DNA from: Alitta virens | Lineage: Eukaryota > Annelida > Polychaeta > Phyllodocida > Nereididae | Direction: 5' to 3' | DNA: 64,000 nucleotides | Assembly: GCA_932294295.1 (NCBI GenBank) | Contig: OW028573.1 | Span: forward strand, 53,724,329 to 53,788,328 | Shown here: in pieces, positions 1 through 11,200 of the stretch | How the letters are laid out: each line of letters opens with the position of its first letter | How positions within the stretch are numbered: the stretch's first letter is position 1 | Position numbers and translations under genes: made by a program | Notes under the pieces: model-generated | Databases searched by the model: none | What the model was told of the DNA's origin: nothing | Seen by the model: only the letters and a program-made list of their open reading frames with translations

Positions 1-184
1 CTGGTACATTTATTTTTCCGTGGACTATAATATTAAAACATACTTTCAGCCATTTGTAGTCATTGAAATGAACTTGTGGCTCCCTCTATAATAAAATTGT
101 TGTGTTGAAGATGCTGATATAGTTCACTCACTCATTTCTTCATAAATGCTAATTTTGAAGTGAATATAATTTTATGTTCAGGCA
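1..184. other. AT-rich noncoding, no gene seen
   Basis: No convincing reading frame, splice pattern or repeat is visible before the palindrome that begins at 185. Confidence 0.5.
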
Positions 185-266
185 CAGGCCCCTTCCAGCA
201 GAGCTGGCATATCTAGACATAGTAAATACTATGTCTAGATATGCCAGCTCTGCTGGAAGGGGCCTG
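185..266. repeat. Perfect 40 bp inverted repeat with 2 bp spacer
   Basis: Arms 185-224 and 227-266 are exact reverse complements separated by AA, so the 82 bp fold back on themselves almost completely. The arm starts CAGGCCCCTTCCAGCAGAGC. The perfect match suggests a recent event, selection, or a cloning or assembly fold-back artefact. No target-site duplication is obvious. Confidence 0.9.
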
Positions 267-599
267 CGGTTCAGGTAATGTGGTCAACAATATTTGATAA
301 TTGATATTTGTATAAAGCTTTTTAATGTAATCTGTACTCCGAATACAGGTCAGATTCATGTTATATCTAGGTCAATTATACAAGTTTTGCAGGGCCCCTA
401 TTGTTAGGAATTACTTAAGAAAGAGTGACATAGTCAGTAGAAGGGAAATTCATCTACTCTATTGTATTCATATTTAGCACGAGAGACTTTATTGAACTTC
501 TAACCATTGAAAAAATATCTTATGATTATAATATAAATAGTAGTTAATTATGCTCTTTGAAGGATATATTTTGCAAGGAGATAAAACCTTTATTGTTGC

Positions 600-1120
600 C
601 TTAGGTAATTACCCCAGGATTGGGTAAAATACTATAACTTCGGTTGTGGCGATCAGGTCTTCACTGGCACATAATTTGGTGTGGGTATACTTTACATGAT
701 ATTACCATCACGTTGTTACACTTTTGGTTGTCTTGGGAGTAAAAGGCTGCTTGTGAGGTAAAATGCCATAATTGTGTCTGTATTCTCTACAGGGTGTGTC
801 ACCATCATGTTCCAACTTTAATGGTTGCTTTGGGGTAATTACCCCATAATGGGACAAAAGGCTATAACTTCCGTTTGGGCGATCGGATCGTTACCGAATT
901 TTGTTTGTATACTATTCAGGGAGTTACCATCATGTTCTAAAACATTTATGGTTGCTTTGGGGTAATTACCCCCTATTGAAGCAAAATGATAACTTCTGTT
1001 TGGGTGATCAGATGTGCACTGAATTTGGTTTGCCTACTCTGCAGGGTGATAGCATGATATTGTTACCCCATGATGGGTTAAAATGCTATAGCTTCTGTTT
1101 GGGTGATTGCAAAATTAGTT
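600..1120. repeat. Degenerate tandem repeat, roughly 117-128 bp unit
   Basis: The block GGTAATTACCCC followed by TATAACTTC and GTTTGGGYGATC recurs near 604, 838 and 964, with a partial unit near 1065. The spacing suggests three to four decayed units. Short reading frames inside it are by-products of the repeat. It lies downstream of the desaturase gene and has no visible coding role. Confidence 0.7.
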
Positions 1121-1503
1121 AAGATCCAATCATTGTAAGGAAAATGCATACAAACAGAAAATATGTGGTACAATTTATTTATTGTAATAGTGCAAAAATA
1201 ACAAACATCATGCATGGAACTGATTAATCAAACCCAGACCACAAAATTTATCCATAGTGTTTAATAACAATTAATTTACATCTGTTTTCTGACGATGTTT
1301 TAAACACACAAAATTAATTGTTTATTATCGATTTCTAATATTAATCACAATGTAGTATACCCTATAGTTCAGTGCTAAATAAATACGATGGTCAGCATAT
1401 TCTACAGCTTCTGTTCATGATTCTTTCGAGATGAGCAAGTGCCTTACTGAGTCTTATTGGTATCCTCATGGAAGAAATACAAGTTGAATAGGAAGCTCTA
1501 GAC

Positions 1504-1509
1504 TTTATT
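1504..1509 (-). promoter_or_regulatory. Candidate polyadenylation signal for the desaturase
   Basis: The minus strand reads AATAAA here, about 107 bases beyond the stop codon of the desaturase frame. This is the closest canonical hexamer downstream. It is inferred from position only. Confidence 0.5.
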
Positions 1510-1615
1510 GCAAGCTTGCCACTAATATTAAGCTATAATTATTTCTCCTAACATCCACACGTTAAATATTACTTCACATGCTGTAGCCCATGATTACAAT
1601 TTGTTGGGTTCGCTT

Positions 1616-2911
1616 TCAACGGAACTCCAGTTTATAATGAGATCCTGCCTTTTTCAGATGCTTCAAAGTTTTGATCATAGCCTGCGGAAATGTACACATA
1701 TCATAGTCAATGTTGTGTTTTTTGCAAATTTCCTGCACGTAAGTACCTGCCTCTCGTAAATGGCGACGTCCAATAAGGGGAAAGAGATGGTGTTCCACAT
1801 GGAAGTTGAGTCCACCCCAAATCCAGTCCCAGTAAGTTGGAACGTATATGTTGACGTTTGTGAGAACCTGTGTAACGTACCAAGATGTTGCATGGAATTC
1901 GTCGACGGTGTAAAAGGCCTTGCAGTAGTGAGACAAGATAAGCTGAAAGTGGAAGAAGCCCTCGACTGTGATAACGATGAAGTAGAACACACCAACTTCC
2001 CACCATGTTGGCAAATATGACAGGAGACAGCACATGTAAACCCAATGCATAGCCAGAGAAAATATCTCATACCACCGTCTTTCCTTTATGGTACTATCAG
2101 AGACAATTTCGAATCGACCGAGCCATACGACAAAAGGAATGAAAGTGATATGTTGAATTTTGATAAAAAAATACTGAATGTAGCCAGAAAATAGGGGGAA
2201 TAGCTTTTCATTTTGAGCCCAGGTGTTTTCCCACATTTGAGGATCAGCGAATTTTGTTTCAACATCGACAGTGTTGCACATGACATGATGGAAAATATGC
2301 TCATCATGCCACCAATGCGCGCTGAATCCAAGTACAAAGGAACCGTACAACATACCAAGTTTAGAGTCATTCCATCTGTTATTGCGAAATATTTGCTTGT
2401 GCATGGCATCATGCATTATAAAGCCACACTGTTGCCAGCCAATGGTCAGTAGAACTGCTCCAAGATAATGCATATACCACTGCTCAAAGGCCACTACACA
2501 TACTACTGCAATAACCATAAGACTAACATTAAAGAGAGTCTTTCTTGCATACCATCCCCAATCAGTCTGAAACCAGCCTTTTTCATGGAGCATTTTGATA
2601 AGTTTTTCAAAATCATCATCAGCTGGGTGTCGTTTTGACATCCGATAAGTTCCAACGGGCTTCTGGTGCTTCAAAATGTCGCCATGATTCCAGATGGACT
2701 TGAAGGGCACCGTGGCATCTTTCCCAACAAACTGTTCAATGATTGGTCCTCCTGGGTGCTTTGGTATGAACTTAGTCACGTCATACCATTTTCCATCCAC
2801 TCCTACCAACTTCAGGTCTTCTGAGAGGTTTGTTTCTAGTGTCAAGGTCTCCAGACCAGGAGGATCCTCATGGACTCTGCGATGACGAACTTCGACTTCT
2901 GTTGGGGCCAT
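1616..2911 (-). CDS. Cytochrome b5-fused front-end fatty acid desaturase, intronless
   Basis: The 431-residue frame has an N-terminal cytochrome b5 domain with the haem motif HPGG at residues 52-55. A membrane desaturase follows, with three histidine boxes: HDAMH (167-171), HIFHH (205-209) and HVEHH (371-375), plus hydrophobic segments around 125-160, 255-265 and 285-315. This layout is that of animal front-end desaturases (FADS type), which use electrons from cytochrome b5 to insert double bonds near the carboxyl end of acyl chains at the endoplasmic reticulum. Family members normally have Q as the first residue of the third box; here it is H. The coding region is a single exon, whereas animal FADS genes usually have many introns, so a retrocopy is possible. 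No frame damage is visible. The start ATG follows a splice-acceptor-like TTGTAG ending at 2919, suggesting a spliced 5' leader. Substrate and regiospecificity cannot be assigned; a sphingoid-base desaturase is an alternative. Confidence 0.9.
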   Translation of the reverse strand: MAPTEVEVRHRRVHEDPPGLETLTLETNLSEDLKLVGVDGKWYDVTKFIPKHPGGPIIEQFVGKDATVPFKSIWNHGDILKHQKPVGTYRMSKRHPADDDFEKLIKMLHEKGWFQTDWGWYARKTLFNVSLMVIAVVCVVAFEQWYMHYLGAVLLTIGWQQCGFIMHDAMHKQIFRNNRWNDSKLGMLYGSFVLGFSAHWWHDEHIFHHVMCNTVDVETKFADPQMWENTWAQNEKLFPLFSGYIQYFFIKIQHITFIPFVVWLGRFEIVSDSTIKERRWYEIFSLAMHWVYMCCLLSYLPTWWEVGVFYFIVITVEGFFHFQLILSHYCKAFYTVDEFHATSWYVTQVLTNVNIYVPTYWDWIWGGLNFHVEHHLFPLIGRRHLREAGTYVQEICKKHNIDYDMCTFPQAMIKTLKHLKKAGSHYKLEFR

Positions 2912-2917
2912 GGCTCA

Positions 2918-2940
2918 TCTACAATGAGAAGTTCATAGAA
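2918..2940 (-). promoter_or_regulatory. Candidate 5'UTR splice acceptor of the desaturase
   Basis: On the minus strand TTCTCATTGTAG ends at 2919, immediately before ATGAGCC and the desaturase ATG at 2911. The pyrimidine tract is modest. If real, the mRNA has an upstream noncoding exon somewhere above 2940, which I could not locate. An out-of-frame ATG at 2918 would then sit in the leader. Confidence 0.4.
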
Positions 2941-5030
2941 ATTTAATGACATATTCAGCAGAGCTTTGATGATAATTAATCAGCACAGGGTTGATGGTAA
3001 AACGTTGATGTTGTGGTGTGATGATTAGGGGTCTGTCTGCCAACTCAGAGGTAGTTGGTTAGAAACCCCACCATGTCATCAAGACGAGTTAGGCAGACTA
3101 TGTTCATTAAATAACTCTAAACCCTGAACATTAACTGTGTTCAACTCTTCTAGAGGTGTACTTGAGGTGTATTTGCCATTTATTTTTGGATGAGGTAGCC
3201 AAGAGACACATAACATTGTATTTTTTATTTTATTTGTTTGCCATCTTGGTCAGCAATACAGCCATGCAGCCGTAATTTAAAAAGTTCGTTTCACAGAATG
3301 TGTGTTATTAAAATTTAGCTAGAAAGTTGGGATTCGACTTGTTATTAACATGACTGTCTATTCTGTGCTGCTTAATTCTAGCCATTTTTGGAAAAAAGAT
3401 AGAGAAACAGGTGGACATTTATTTTGAATCTTACACTATGAATAGTTGTCAGGTCAACCAATATCTTGATTTCACAGAACTTTTAGCCATAAGCCTTCAC
3501 ATATTGATGAAATTAAATATAGTACCAATCTTGGCCTGTCCAATTTATCTAAATTAGAAAAATACTATACTCTCAAATGTTTGTCTATTCAGAGGTGTCA
3601 CTTTTTTGAGTACGTTGTCTATTTGCTAAGTTGGTAGTTTCCTTATATAGGTGGATTTTAATCTATATAAACGTGTGGGATTTTTTGATCATGCAGCAGA
3701 CATTTGGAAAGGTTTTCTTGTAAATAAGCACGGCCAGTCGTTTATTGAGAATATTTGGTAATGAAGTGCTTACTATACACTGGGTTTGATGTAATCTGAA
3801 TGAAACGATTATCCGATGTAGCGATACCTCTAGAGGTCCTGCATGCCCTGATTGTGATCTCATATTCCCATTTTCTCATCACAATCGCCCAAGGAGTTAT
3901 ATGACATATACCATGGATATGCATTTGTGGCATTGTGCCTGCATTTATTTGTGCTATAGATGATGTGATAATATAGGGTTGCATATACAGCTTGAGACAT
4001 TGTCCATCGTCATTTCGAGATATTGCGATGTTATGTGGCAAATTGAAGGCCACAGCAGCAATGCAGACTCTAAGGACATACCATGTTCATTTTGGATACG
4101 TTCAGACAATTGAACCCGTGGGCAGACCTCAGGTAGTAAAAGTTTGATGGTGTTAGTTAAATAATAAATCTTGTATAAGCAAATGTTTTCGTTGCATGAA
4201 TATATAGGCTTTCCCTGCTAATAATGATGTTGGATAATTATCCAGTGTAAGCTGGCACCTATAAATAGTTTAAATTTTGCAATACTGATGTCGTGCTTGA
4301 AAGTATTTCACAGTAATATAATTTTTAATGTTGTAATTTTATTGTAACTTATGGCATTCAGCAGAAAAAAATTTGCCCAATGCTAATCAAATAAGGGATT
4401 TTTCAAATAGCTGTTCAAAGCTGATTATTCGAACTTGCCAATGAGTTAGCCTATTTAATAGCTTTTGATATTGTATGCACAGGTGCTTGCAAGGAGGGGG
4501 GGGGGGGGGTAGTCATAGCATGATTAATTGGCCAAATAAGTTTAATAATTACAACACATACAGCATTATCAACCTACATGCAGTCAGTCACGTCCAGTCT
4601 CTTTATACTGGTTAAATAGATCGAATGTAGACAAATTATATTGGATTGAAAATGTTTTCCACCACTGTTAGCTACATAATGTAGGACAGACTTAATTATA
4701 TAGTGACAAAAATTTTGACTCTTTATTCATCAGTTCTAACTGTATTATGTAGAACACCTAACTCGTCCTGTAGGCCTACCAAGTTGATAATTATTTAAAT
4801 ATTTTTCTTATCTTAGAAGAAATGCTTTTATTGGAAATGGTCAGAACCGCCATAAAGTTTTAAAAAAATCAAAAATAATCACATGCATTGTCGCTATTTT
4901 TTTACAACCAAAAATAATTAGATGATATTTCGCAGTTATAATATTGTTATGATTTACCCCCCCCCCCTCCTTATTTAATTCCTGGGGAGGGGTATATTTA
5001 GGCACGGGGCTCAACGATTTTTACTGGGAA
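2941..5030. other. Intergenic region between desaturase and nostrin
   Basis: There is no supported gene. It contains a SINE-like piece near 3025-3125, a G14 run at 4496-4509, a C11 run at 4957-4967 and AT-rich sequence. A 103-codon minus-strand frame at 3742-4053 has no recognisable domain and is not called. Confidence 0.5.
3025..3125 (+). repeat. SINE-like fragment (tRNA-type B box)
   Basis: GTTGGTTAGAAACCCCACC resembles a tRNA-derived B box. It is followed by a tail (GTTAGGCAGACTATGTTCATTAAATAAC) that is also recognisable downstream of a similar box at 9415-9525. Two related copies with a shared non-tRNA tail are what a SINE family would show. Similarity is by eye and imperfect. Confidence 0.4.
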
Positions 5031-5098
5031 CACAGGCGTTTGCCAACATATATATATATATATATGTCATTGCTCAGTCATGATGGCAAACGCCTGTG
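5031..5098. repeat. 15 bp perfect inverted repeat around an AT microsatellite
   Basis: CACAGGCGTTTGCCA at 5031-5045 is matched in reverse complement at 5084-5098. The 38 bp loop includes a TA dinucleotide run. It lies 190 bp upstream of the predicted nostrin start codon, so it may sit in the promoter or be a small hairpin MITE. Confidence 0.75.
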
Positions 5099-5284
5099 CT
5101 GGGAATTTTGATGGCGGGAACTTGCTCTGTTGATGAACGGCATCATTACTGCTACTCATCGTCGCGCGCATGTTAGTGTTTTGATTGAACTTCGATGTGC
5201 TCAGGGATCACTGATAGATTATAAGCATGTAGATATGAAGCATTGTCCGATGTAAACAAAAAAGATCGGCATTTGTCAGCTAAG

Positions 5285-8200
5285 ATGTTTCGGGATTCGT
5301 TTTGGGTAAGTTAAGCTCTACATGACGTGAAATTCCCTGTCAAAGTGGCCATTTTTGCATCGGTTGATCTCAATGAATATGCAGCGAGTTGTTAAGCGGT
5401 CTATGAAGAGATCTTGAAAATCCCGCTGCATAGACAGCTTCCATTGATGCAACATGTATCCGAAGGTCTGGACAACTGTGTGTTGGCAATAGAAATGACC
5501 ACGGCGAAATGTTAGCGTGTTTGGTGTGTGTGTGTACTTGACGATTCGACCCCCTGAATAGATCCAGCCATATGTGGTGGCCCTGGCCACATGCTGCATG
5601 TGTATAGAGAGACTGCCTGGCCTAATCCACATCACATTGTGTCATTTGTCACATAGCTCTGGTGTAACAACTATGAACCTAAACTAACATGCTTCAGTGT
5701 CTGGAAAGTGCTAAGTAACAAGAATGCCAGTATGACTATGGCAGTGATGAATAGCGTTTCTTCTTGTATTTTTGGAGGTATTGATATCATTCTGCCTCTT
5801 GAGGAACCCCCCAGGCTAGTTGGACTTCAGGTAGGTTTAAACAGGGAAATTATGATTTAAAATTATTTGAGGATACAGATAATAGGTATAAAAGTGTTAA
5901 CTTAATATATCATGTTGTAGATCATGTGTCTAATTTGTGCCCATTAATTTATTTGATTAACCGTTTGTCACAAACATTTTGTGGTCACTGTGGATTAATA
6001 TGAACATGCATATCTGCTTGCGATACAAAGCAGCTGGGTGGCAGTGACATTTTATGTGGTTAATGTACAACTGGGTGGCAGTGACATTTTAAATATTTAA
6101 ATTCCATTTCAAAAATGTGAAGAAAATCCTTAATATATATATATTCTCTCCCAGCACTTGCTCCGTAAACACTCACCTGTCACCATCAACCAGCTTGGAA
6201 TCACAGTCAAAGATTCAAATGCTTTGTAGAGGGAAAACACTGAAAATAAGTACACCAAAATATGGGGCGATGGTAACTGTGACCCCCCTTAAATAATCTC
6301 TTTGTGTTATTGAGCAAAAGTATGCTGATAATGCTGGTGTTATGGGGAGTATGTCATACCGATAGTTAGTGAAGTTCAAGTCCCTCAAACTGCAATTAGA
6401 TGTAATGATTGTGTAACTAAATTAGAGTAGTCTTCAACATATTAGCTTATCAATAAAGTAGTTATACTATGTGAGCACTGTGAAGATTAAAGAGCCAAAC
6501 CATTCAAATTTTCACAAGTTGTGTAACAATCGCAGTATTGTGAAATAGCTATATAAATGTTAGCTATAACTGGATGATTTGATGATAATATATATGTGTA
6601 ATTGTAATTAAAATAATGGTGAGAAAGATCAGTTACCTGTAATGCAGCAGCGATTGGTAAATGCCCTTTGCCTGCGAATCAAGATGTGACTTTTTGAGGA
6701 ATGGACTTTCAAGGGAAGATGGTCGTTGAAGGGTATCTGAAAAGGATCCACCTTAAGCCAGTAGCTGGAGCGGAACCAAAAGACCACGCCAAGGAGAAGT
6801 GACTGGCCATGCCAATTCAAGTGTGACATTAAGGATTGGTTGCAAAAAAATTGCATCACATAAATAAACATTTACTTTACTTATGCTTCTCATTAAGAAA
6901 AAACAATGCAGAGGTTTTTTCATACGTCATAATCAACCATATAATTTTAAGTTTTAACCCATTTTAGTTAAGATCACTGATTATTGCTGATGGCTTGTTC
7001 AGATGCATACATTGCATCGTACCTGTGTTTAGTGGTAGCAATAATTAGTTCTACTGGATTGGGATGGACAAGGATCTCTGTCTATTGTCACGAAGAACAA
7101 TATTTTATAAACCGTATTCGTGATAAGTTGTCCAAAGTTGATGAACTGGCAGACAGGCATACAAATGCTGCCTCGCAATACCCTAAGTATATAGAAGCCA
7201 ACATTGAAACAATTTTGTCATATGATGTATAACTGTATATCACTGTACCATGATCATGATGATCATACTACCATGATCAATGACATGTTTGTTTAGGTAC
7301 TTTGGCAGTGCCTTCCTTATTTTGGGTTACTTAAAAAACTAGTAACTGTAAGAGAAGGACACCAATCTTAGGTCAATTTGACTTTTTATAACTCAGTTGA
7401 TACACTTCAATGCATTGGGATGATATCCTCCAGTCATGGCCCTATGCCTTCAGTCTTGTCCTGGCACTGCTTGGCACGGCTACAAATGCAGTCACTGGAA
7501 TATGTAGATCTAGAATTTATGACGTCATGATAGAAAGTTGAAAATCAAATAGGCTACAGCAGTTATGAATTCATTTTGTATATAGGCTGATCATATATGC
7601 TTATGTGCTGCAGCAATGTTAGCTATTCAATACAGCTTGACAAGAACCTAAAGGACCTTTCCTGTACAGTGTAATATATTTATGTCACTTCAATTTTCCT
7701 AATGTCAAATACAGTTGGACGCACTTGTAATGACTATTTAGGAGTGTCAAAAAGTTTTCGCAAAAGGGTTTTGTTAATATTTGTCTCATATGCAGGTCTG
7801 ATGTATAAGAAAGGCACAAATACTATCTTTCTAAAATGCCCTCTTTATTACGGGACTTCAGTAACAAGCATACTCGTTAAAAAGGGGTCCAACTGCACCT
7901 CAATAATGATTAATCATGCACCATGGTAATATTAAATATTGTGCTATATTATGATGGCAATATTATACATGTTTAAATCTGTCATGGCTGTATTTTAATG
8001 GACTTGATGGTTATTAATGACAGGTCAGCTTGGAAGTTTTAAAATACAGGGGAATGGAAAAGGCAAATGTAATGATGTAACTTTATTTAGTGGACTCATT
8101 TTTTCTGTGATGATTGGCTAAATAATTACTTATAAGAGAATAATAATTCAACTGAACTTAAACATGTGAACGTGACTTATGTGCAACCAAGCTGTGAGCA

Positions 8201-11200
8201 AGTTGATGTGCACCTACATTTCGTTTTTCTCAATTTTACAAAAATGTGGATTACGGATTCGCTCTCTAAATTTGTTTTGATGACGTCAATGGGCATGTGT
8301 CCCACGTCTGAGTGAAGTTCATAGTTTTCTTTCCCCTGCTTCATGCTATGGCACTCTGGTAAATGTTTACATGACCGATAGAGCCATATTTCCCCAATTG
8401 TGTACTTTTCAATGTCTTCGTATGCCTCAAATATTTACTATGGTCTCAATGTAGTTAGGTTCAATTTTAGACTCCTTACAGTTTTGGCTAGCTTTTGACA
8501 AGGAAGTAAAATGATGTTCAAAATAGTGAGTGCATTGAGTGACGTAGCCTTGCTGTTTAATGTGGTGGGGTAAATTTGAGTTGTCTCAATATAATCATTA
8601 AAATACTGGTGTGTCTGCATTTTGTTCAGTTTAATTCAGCACTGAATTTCTGAAGAAAAAATAAATTGTTCAGTCATATGAATTGTGAATTTGATACTGA
8701 TGATGTATGCTGCACTGAGTTTAAATGCATGATTTTAATATATATATATATATGTCAATCCTTTAAGACATAGTTTGTGTTTGCATCCAAATGAAGTGAA
8801 CTTTGTAAATCAGCAGCCTTTTTAAATGATAAAGGAAATTGAATTGATTCGTGTTAGTTGTATATGTATGCACAATGATTTTATCAATATGATGTATTGT
8901 AACTGTTGAGGTGTTAGCATGCCACTAAAACCATGTAGTTATTCTTCATAATTATGATACGGAAATTTGTGGATATTTAAATAATGATACAAATGTACTA
9001 CAGAGTAACATTTCGTCATATTTATGGGCAATTATTGATACATTTATTTTGAATGCTATAAAAATGCTGCGTTTTCCCTATTACTGTTATAATTAGATGT
9101 TGGTTCCCTCTGATATCATGAAATATGAGCTTGATGGTATTTTAGATAAGGTTATCATGGTTTATTTATCAGCTCTGATATGCTGATAATGTGCAAATAT
9201 GGTTTTGGTTTTTTTGTGATCAAGCTGAGTTGACCCACTCTTGCAGTTTTAGTCTTATGTCCAGCCTTTATAGTTATGTCTGACCAGGTAAGTTGGCTCG
9301 CTGCTGCTAAATGTGGTTTTCATTAACTTGCTTCAGATGTAGAATTCCTTAAGATGTTAAGGGTCTAGGGTAGAAGTGTAGTGATACTAGTGAAGTGAAG
9401 TAGCAGCAACTTCAGTTCTATTCACAGCATATTATGCTAGGATGCTGTAGGAAATCTGTGGTTTAATCCCCACAGAATCAATCAGCCAGCCTATATTCAT
9501 GATATTAAACAACATCTTCAGATTCACAAACTCCTGTTGCTCCCATGAATGGGAATGGCTAAACAGCGGAAAAACAGTTCATCTCGATTCTTGTTTAGTG
9601 GTGGATGTCTGATGTTCTCTCAAGCGGAACTCTCTCTCCAGGGACCGAAGATTTGCAGCTATTTGCATGAGTGAACACAAATAGTCTGTGCATGGCTTTT
9701 AACCTAAGTTCTTTGAGTTTAACATTATATATGACCACAAGAACAATCCGACCCGATTGTTAGTGGATTGTTGTGTGGAAATTAAATGTTTACATTGTAA
9801 TTTTTAGAGAATCATAATTTTAAAATGACTATTCCAAGTCATATATATAGCTGATAATTCACACGTAGCGACTGACTTCAGCCAGTTGTTATTCTAAGAT
9901 TTCCATCATGTTTTGACATATCGTTTTTTTGTCATTTTTATTTTAGAGATCCTCTTTCAAATTCAGGCACTTTTTTGCTGGTTTACAACCACAGGTTTAA
10001 CAGGAAAAAGGATATTTGTTATTGCTGTTTTGTTATATTCTGTATGAGTTCAGCTGACCACGGATGCCAGTGTATTGGTTCACTTTTTGTGTCTTGACAT
10101 TATTAGGAACATCCGCCCAAAGAGGTTTTAACTAAAGAAAAATAGTGTTTAGTGGCAACATTGAATATCATGTTGTTTGAAAATTCAACTAATGAAGTAG
10201 TATGGACAAAAATGCTCATAAATACATGTTGTGGAATGAATACAGGAAATATTCACATAGAATATGCAGCCCTTAGGTCAATGGCCTTGGCTGTGAAGGT
10301 CCTTTTAAGTGCACTAACATAATAATAATAATAATAAAATAAAATAAAAAATCTTTATTTAAAGTCACAATATAATAACAATAAACACTAGCACAGAGGC
10401 TATTGTGTGACTAAAACATCAGTTTTATTGTATAGTTTATTAATATATTTATATAATTATTTCCTCAGATAAATTGATATCAGTCTTATTATTATGATTG
10501 ACATCTAATCTACATGGAATGGTCACAGGACATATATTTGTTAATCCATGACAGGACTTCTAATAATTTCAGATATCTGCAAACATAAAGCCATATTTCA
10601 CTTTTGATTGACACTAATGGTAATAAAATTGTTTCACCGCTGTTATACAAATGAAGTCTGCCCCAAGGGCAATGGACAACTGTGAGGCTACCTCATTCAG
10701 TTCCTGGGGTTCCTGTATATGTCTGAGGTTACACCAGTGACATTGTAGCACTGCTTGGTGTCTATTTTAAGTTCTAACAACCACAACAAAGATGCTTTAT
10801 TCGCAAGGACTTCCGAGGAATTCTTGGGCTCCGGAGTCGCGACATGTTCAGCATGAGTGTTGATATTGTCTGAAATTACTTGTGGGCTGGGTGCCATTTT
10901 TGTTGGATCTCTGGTGACTCCATGGTCTGACATACTGTTACACACTCTATGGATCTGTACCCACAGGAAGACCATAAATCTGGTGTCGTATTAACTGATG
11001 GAAACTTCAGTCATACAGTTATGGTAATATGATAATAATAGCTGGTTCATATATCATGTACTGCAATGCTGAACAGTTTTGTTAGTGTCATTTTTCTTGG
11101 TGTAATATGAATAGCCTGCATGCATGGTATGTTCACTGTTTAGTAGTATACCCAAATGCAATACATCATACCACTATGTATTGGTTTTCAGTGACTATTA

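Noticed and set aside
3742..4053. 103-codon minus-strand frame upstream of nostrin
   Set aside because: No domain, no repeat identity and no supporting splice or polyA context; length is reachable by chance.
5318..5635. 105-codon minus-strand frame opposite the nostrin promoter
   Set aside because: Low-complexity-free but unrecognisable, overlaps the probable 5' region of nostrin, and has no start or end signals of its own.
10697..10975. 92-codon minus-strand frame in nostrin intron 1
   Set aside because: No motif, no neighbouring exons; treated as chance.
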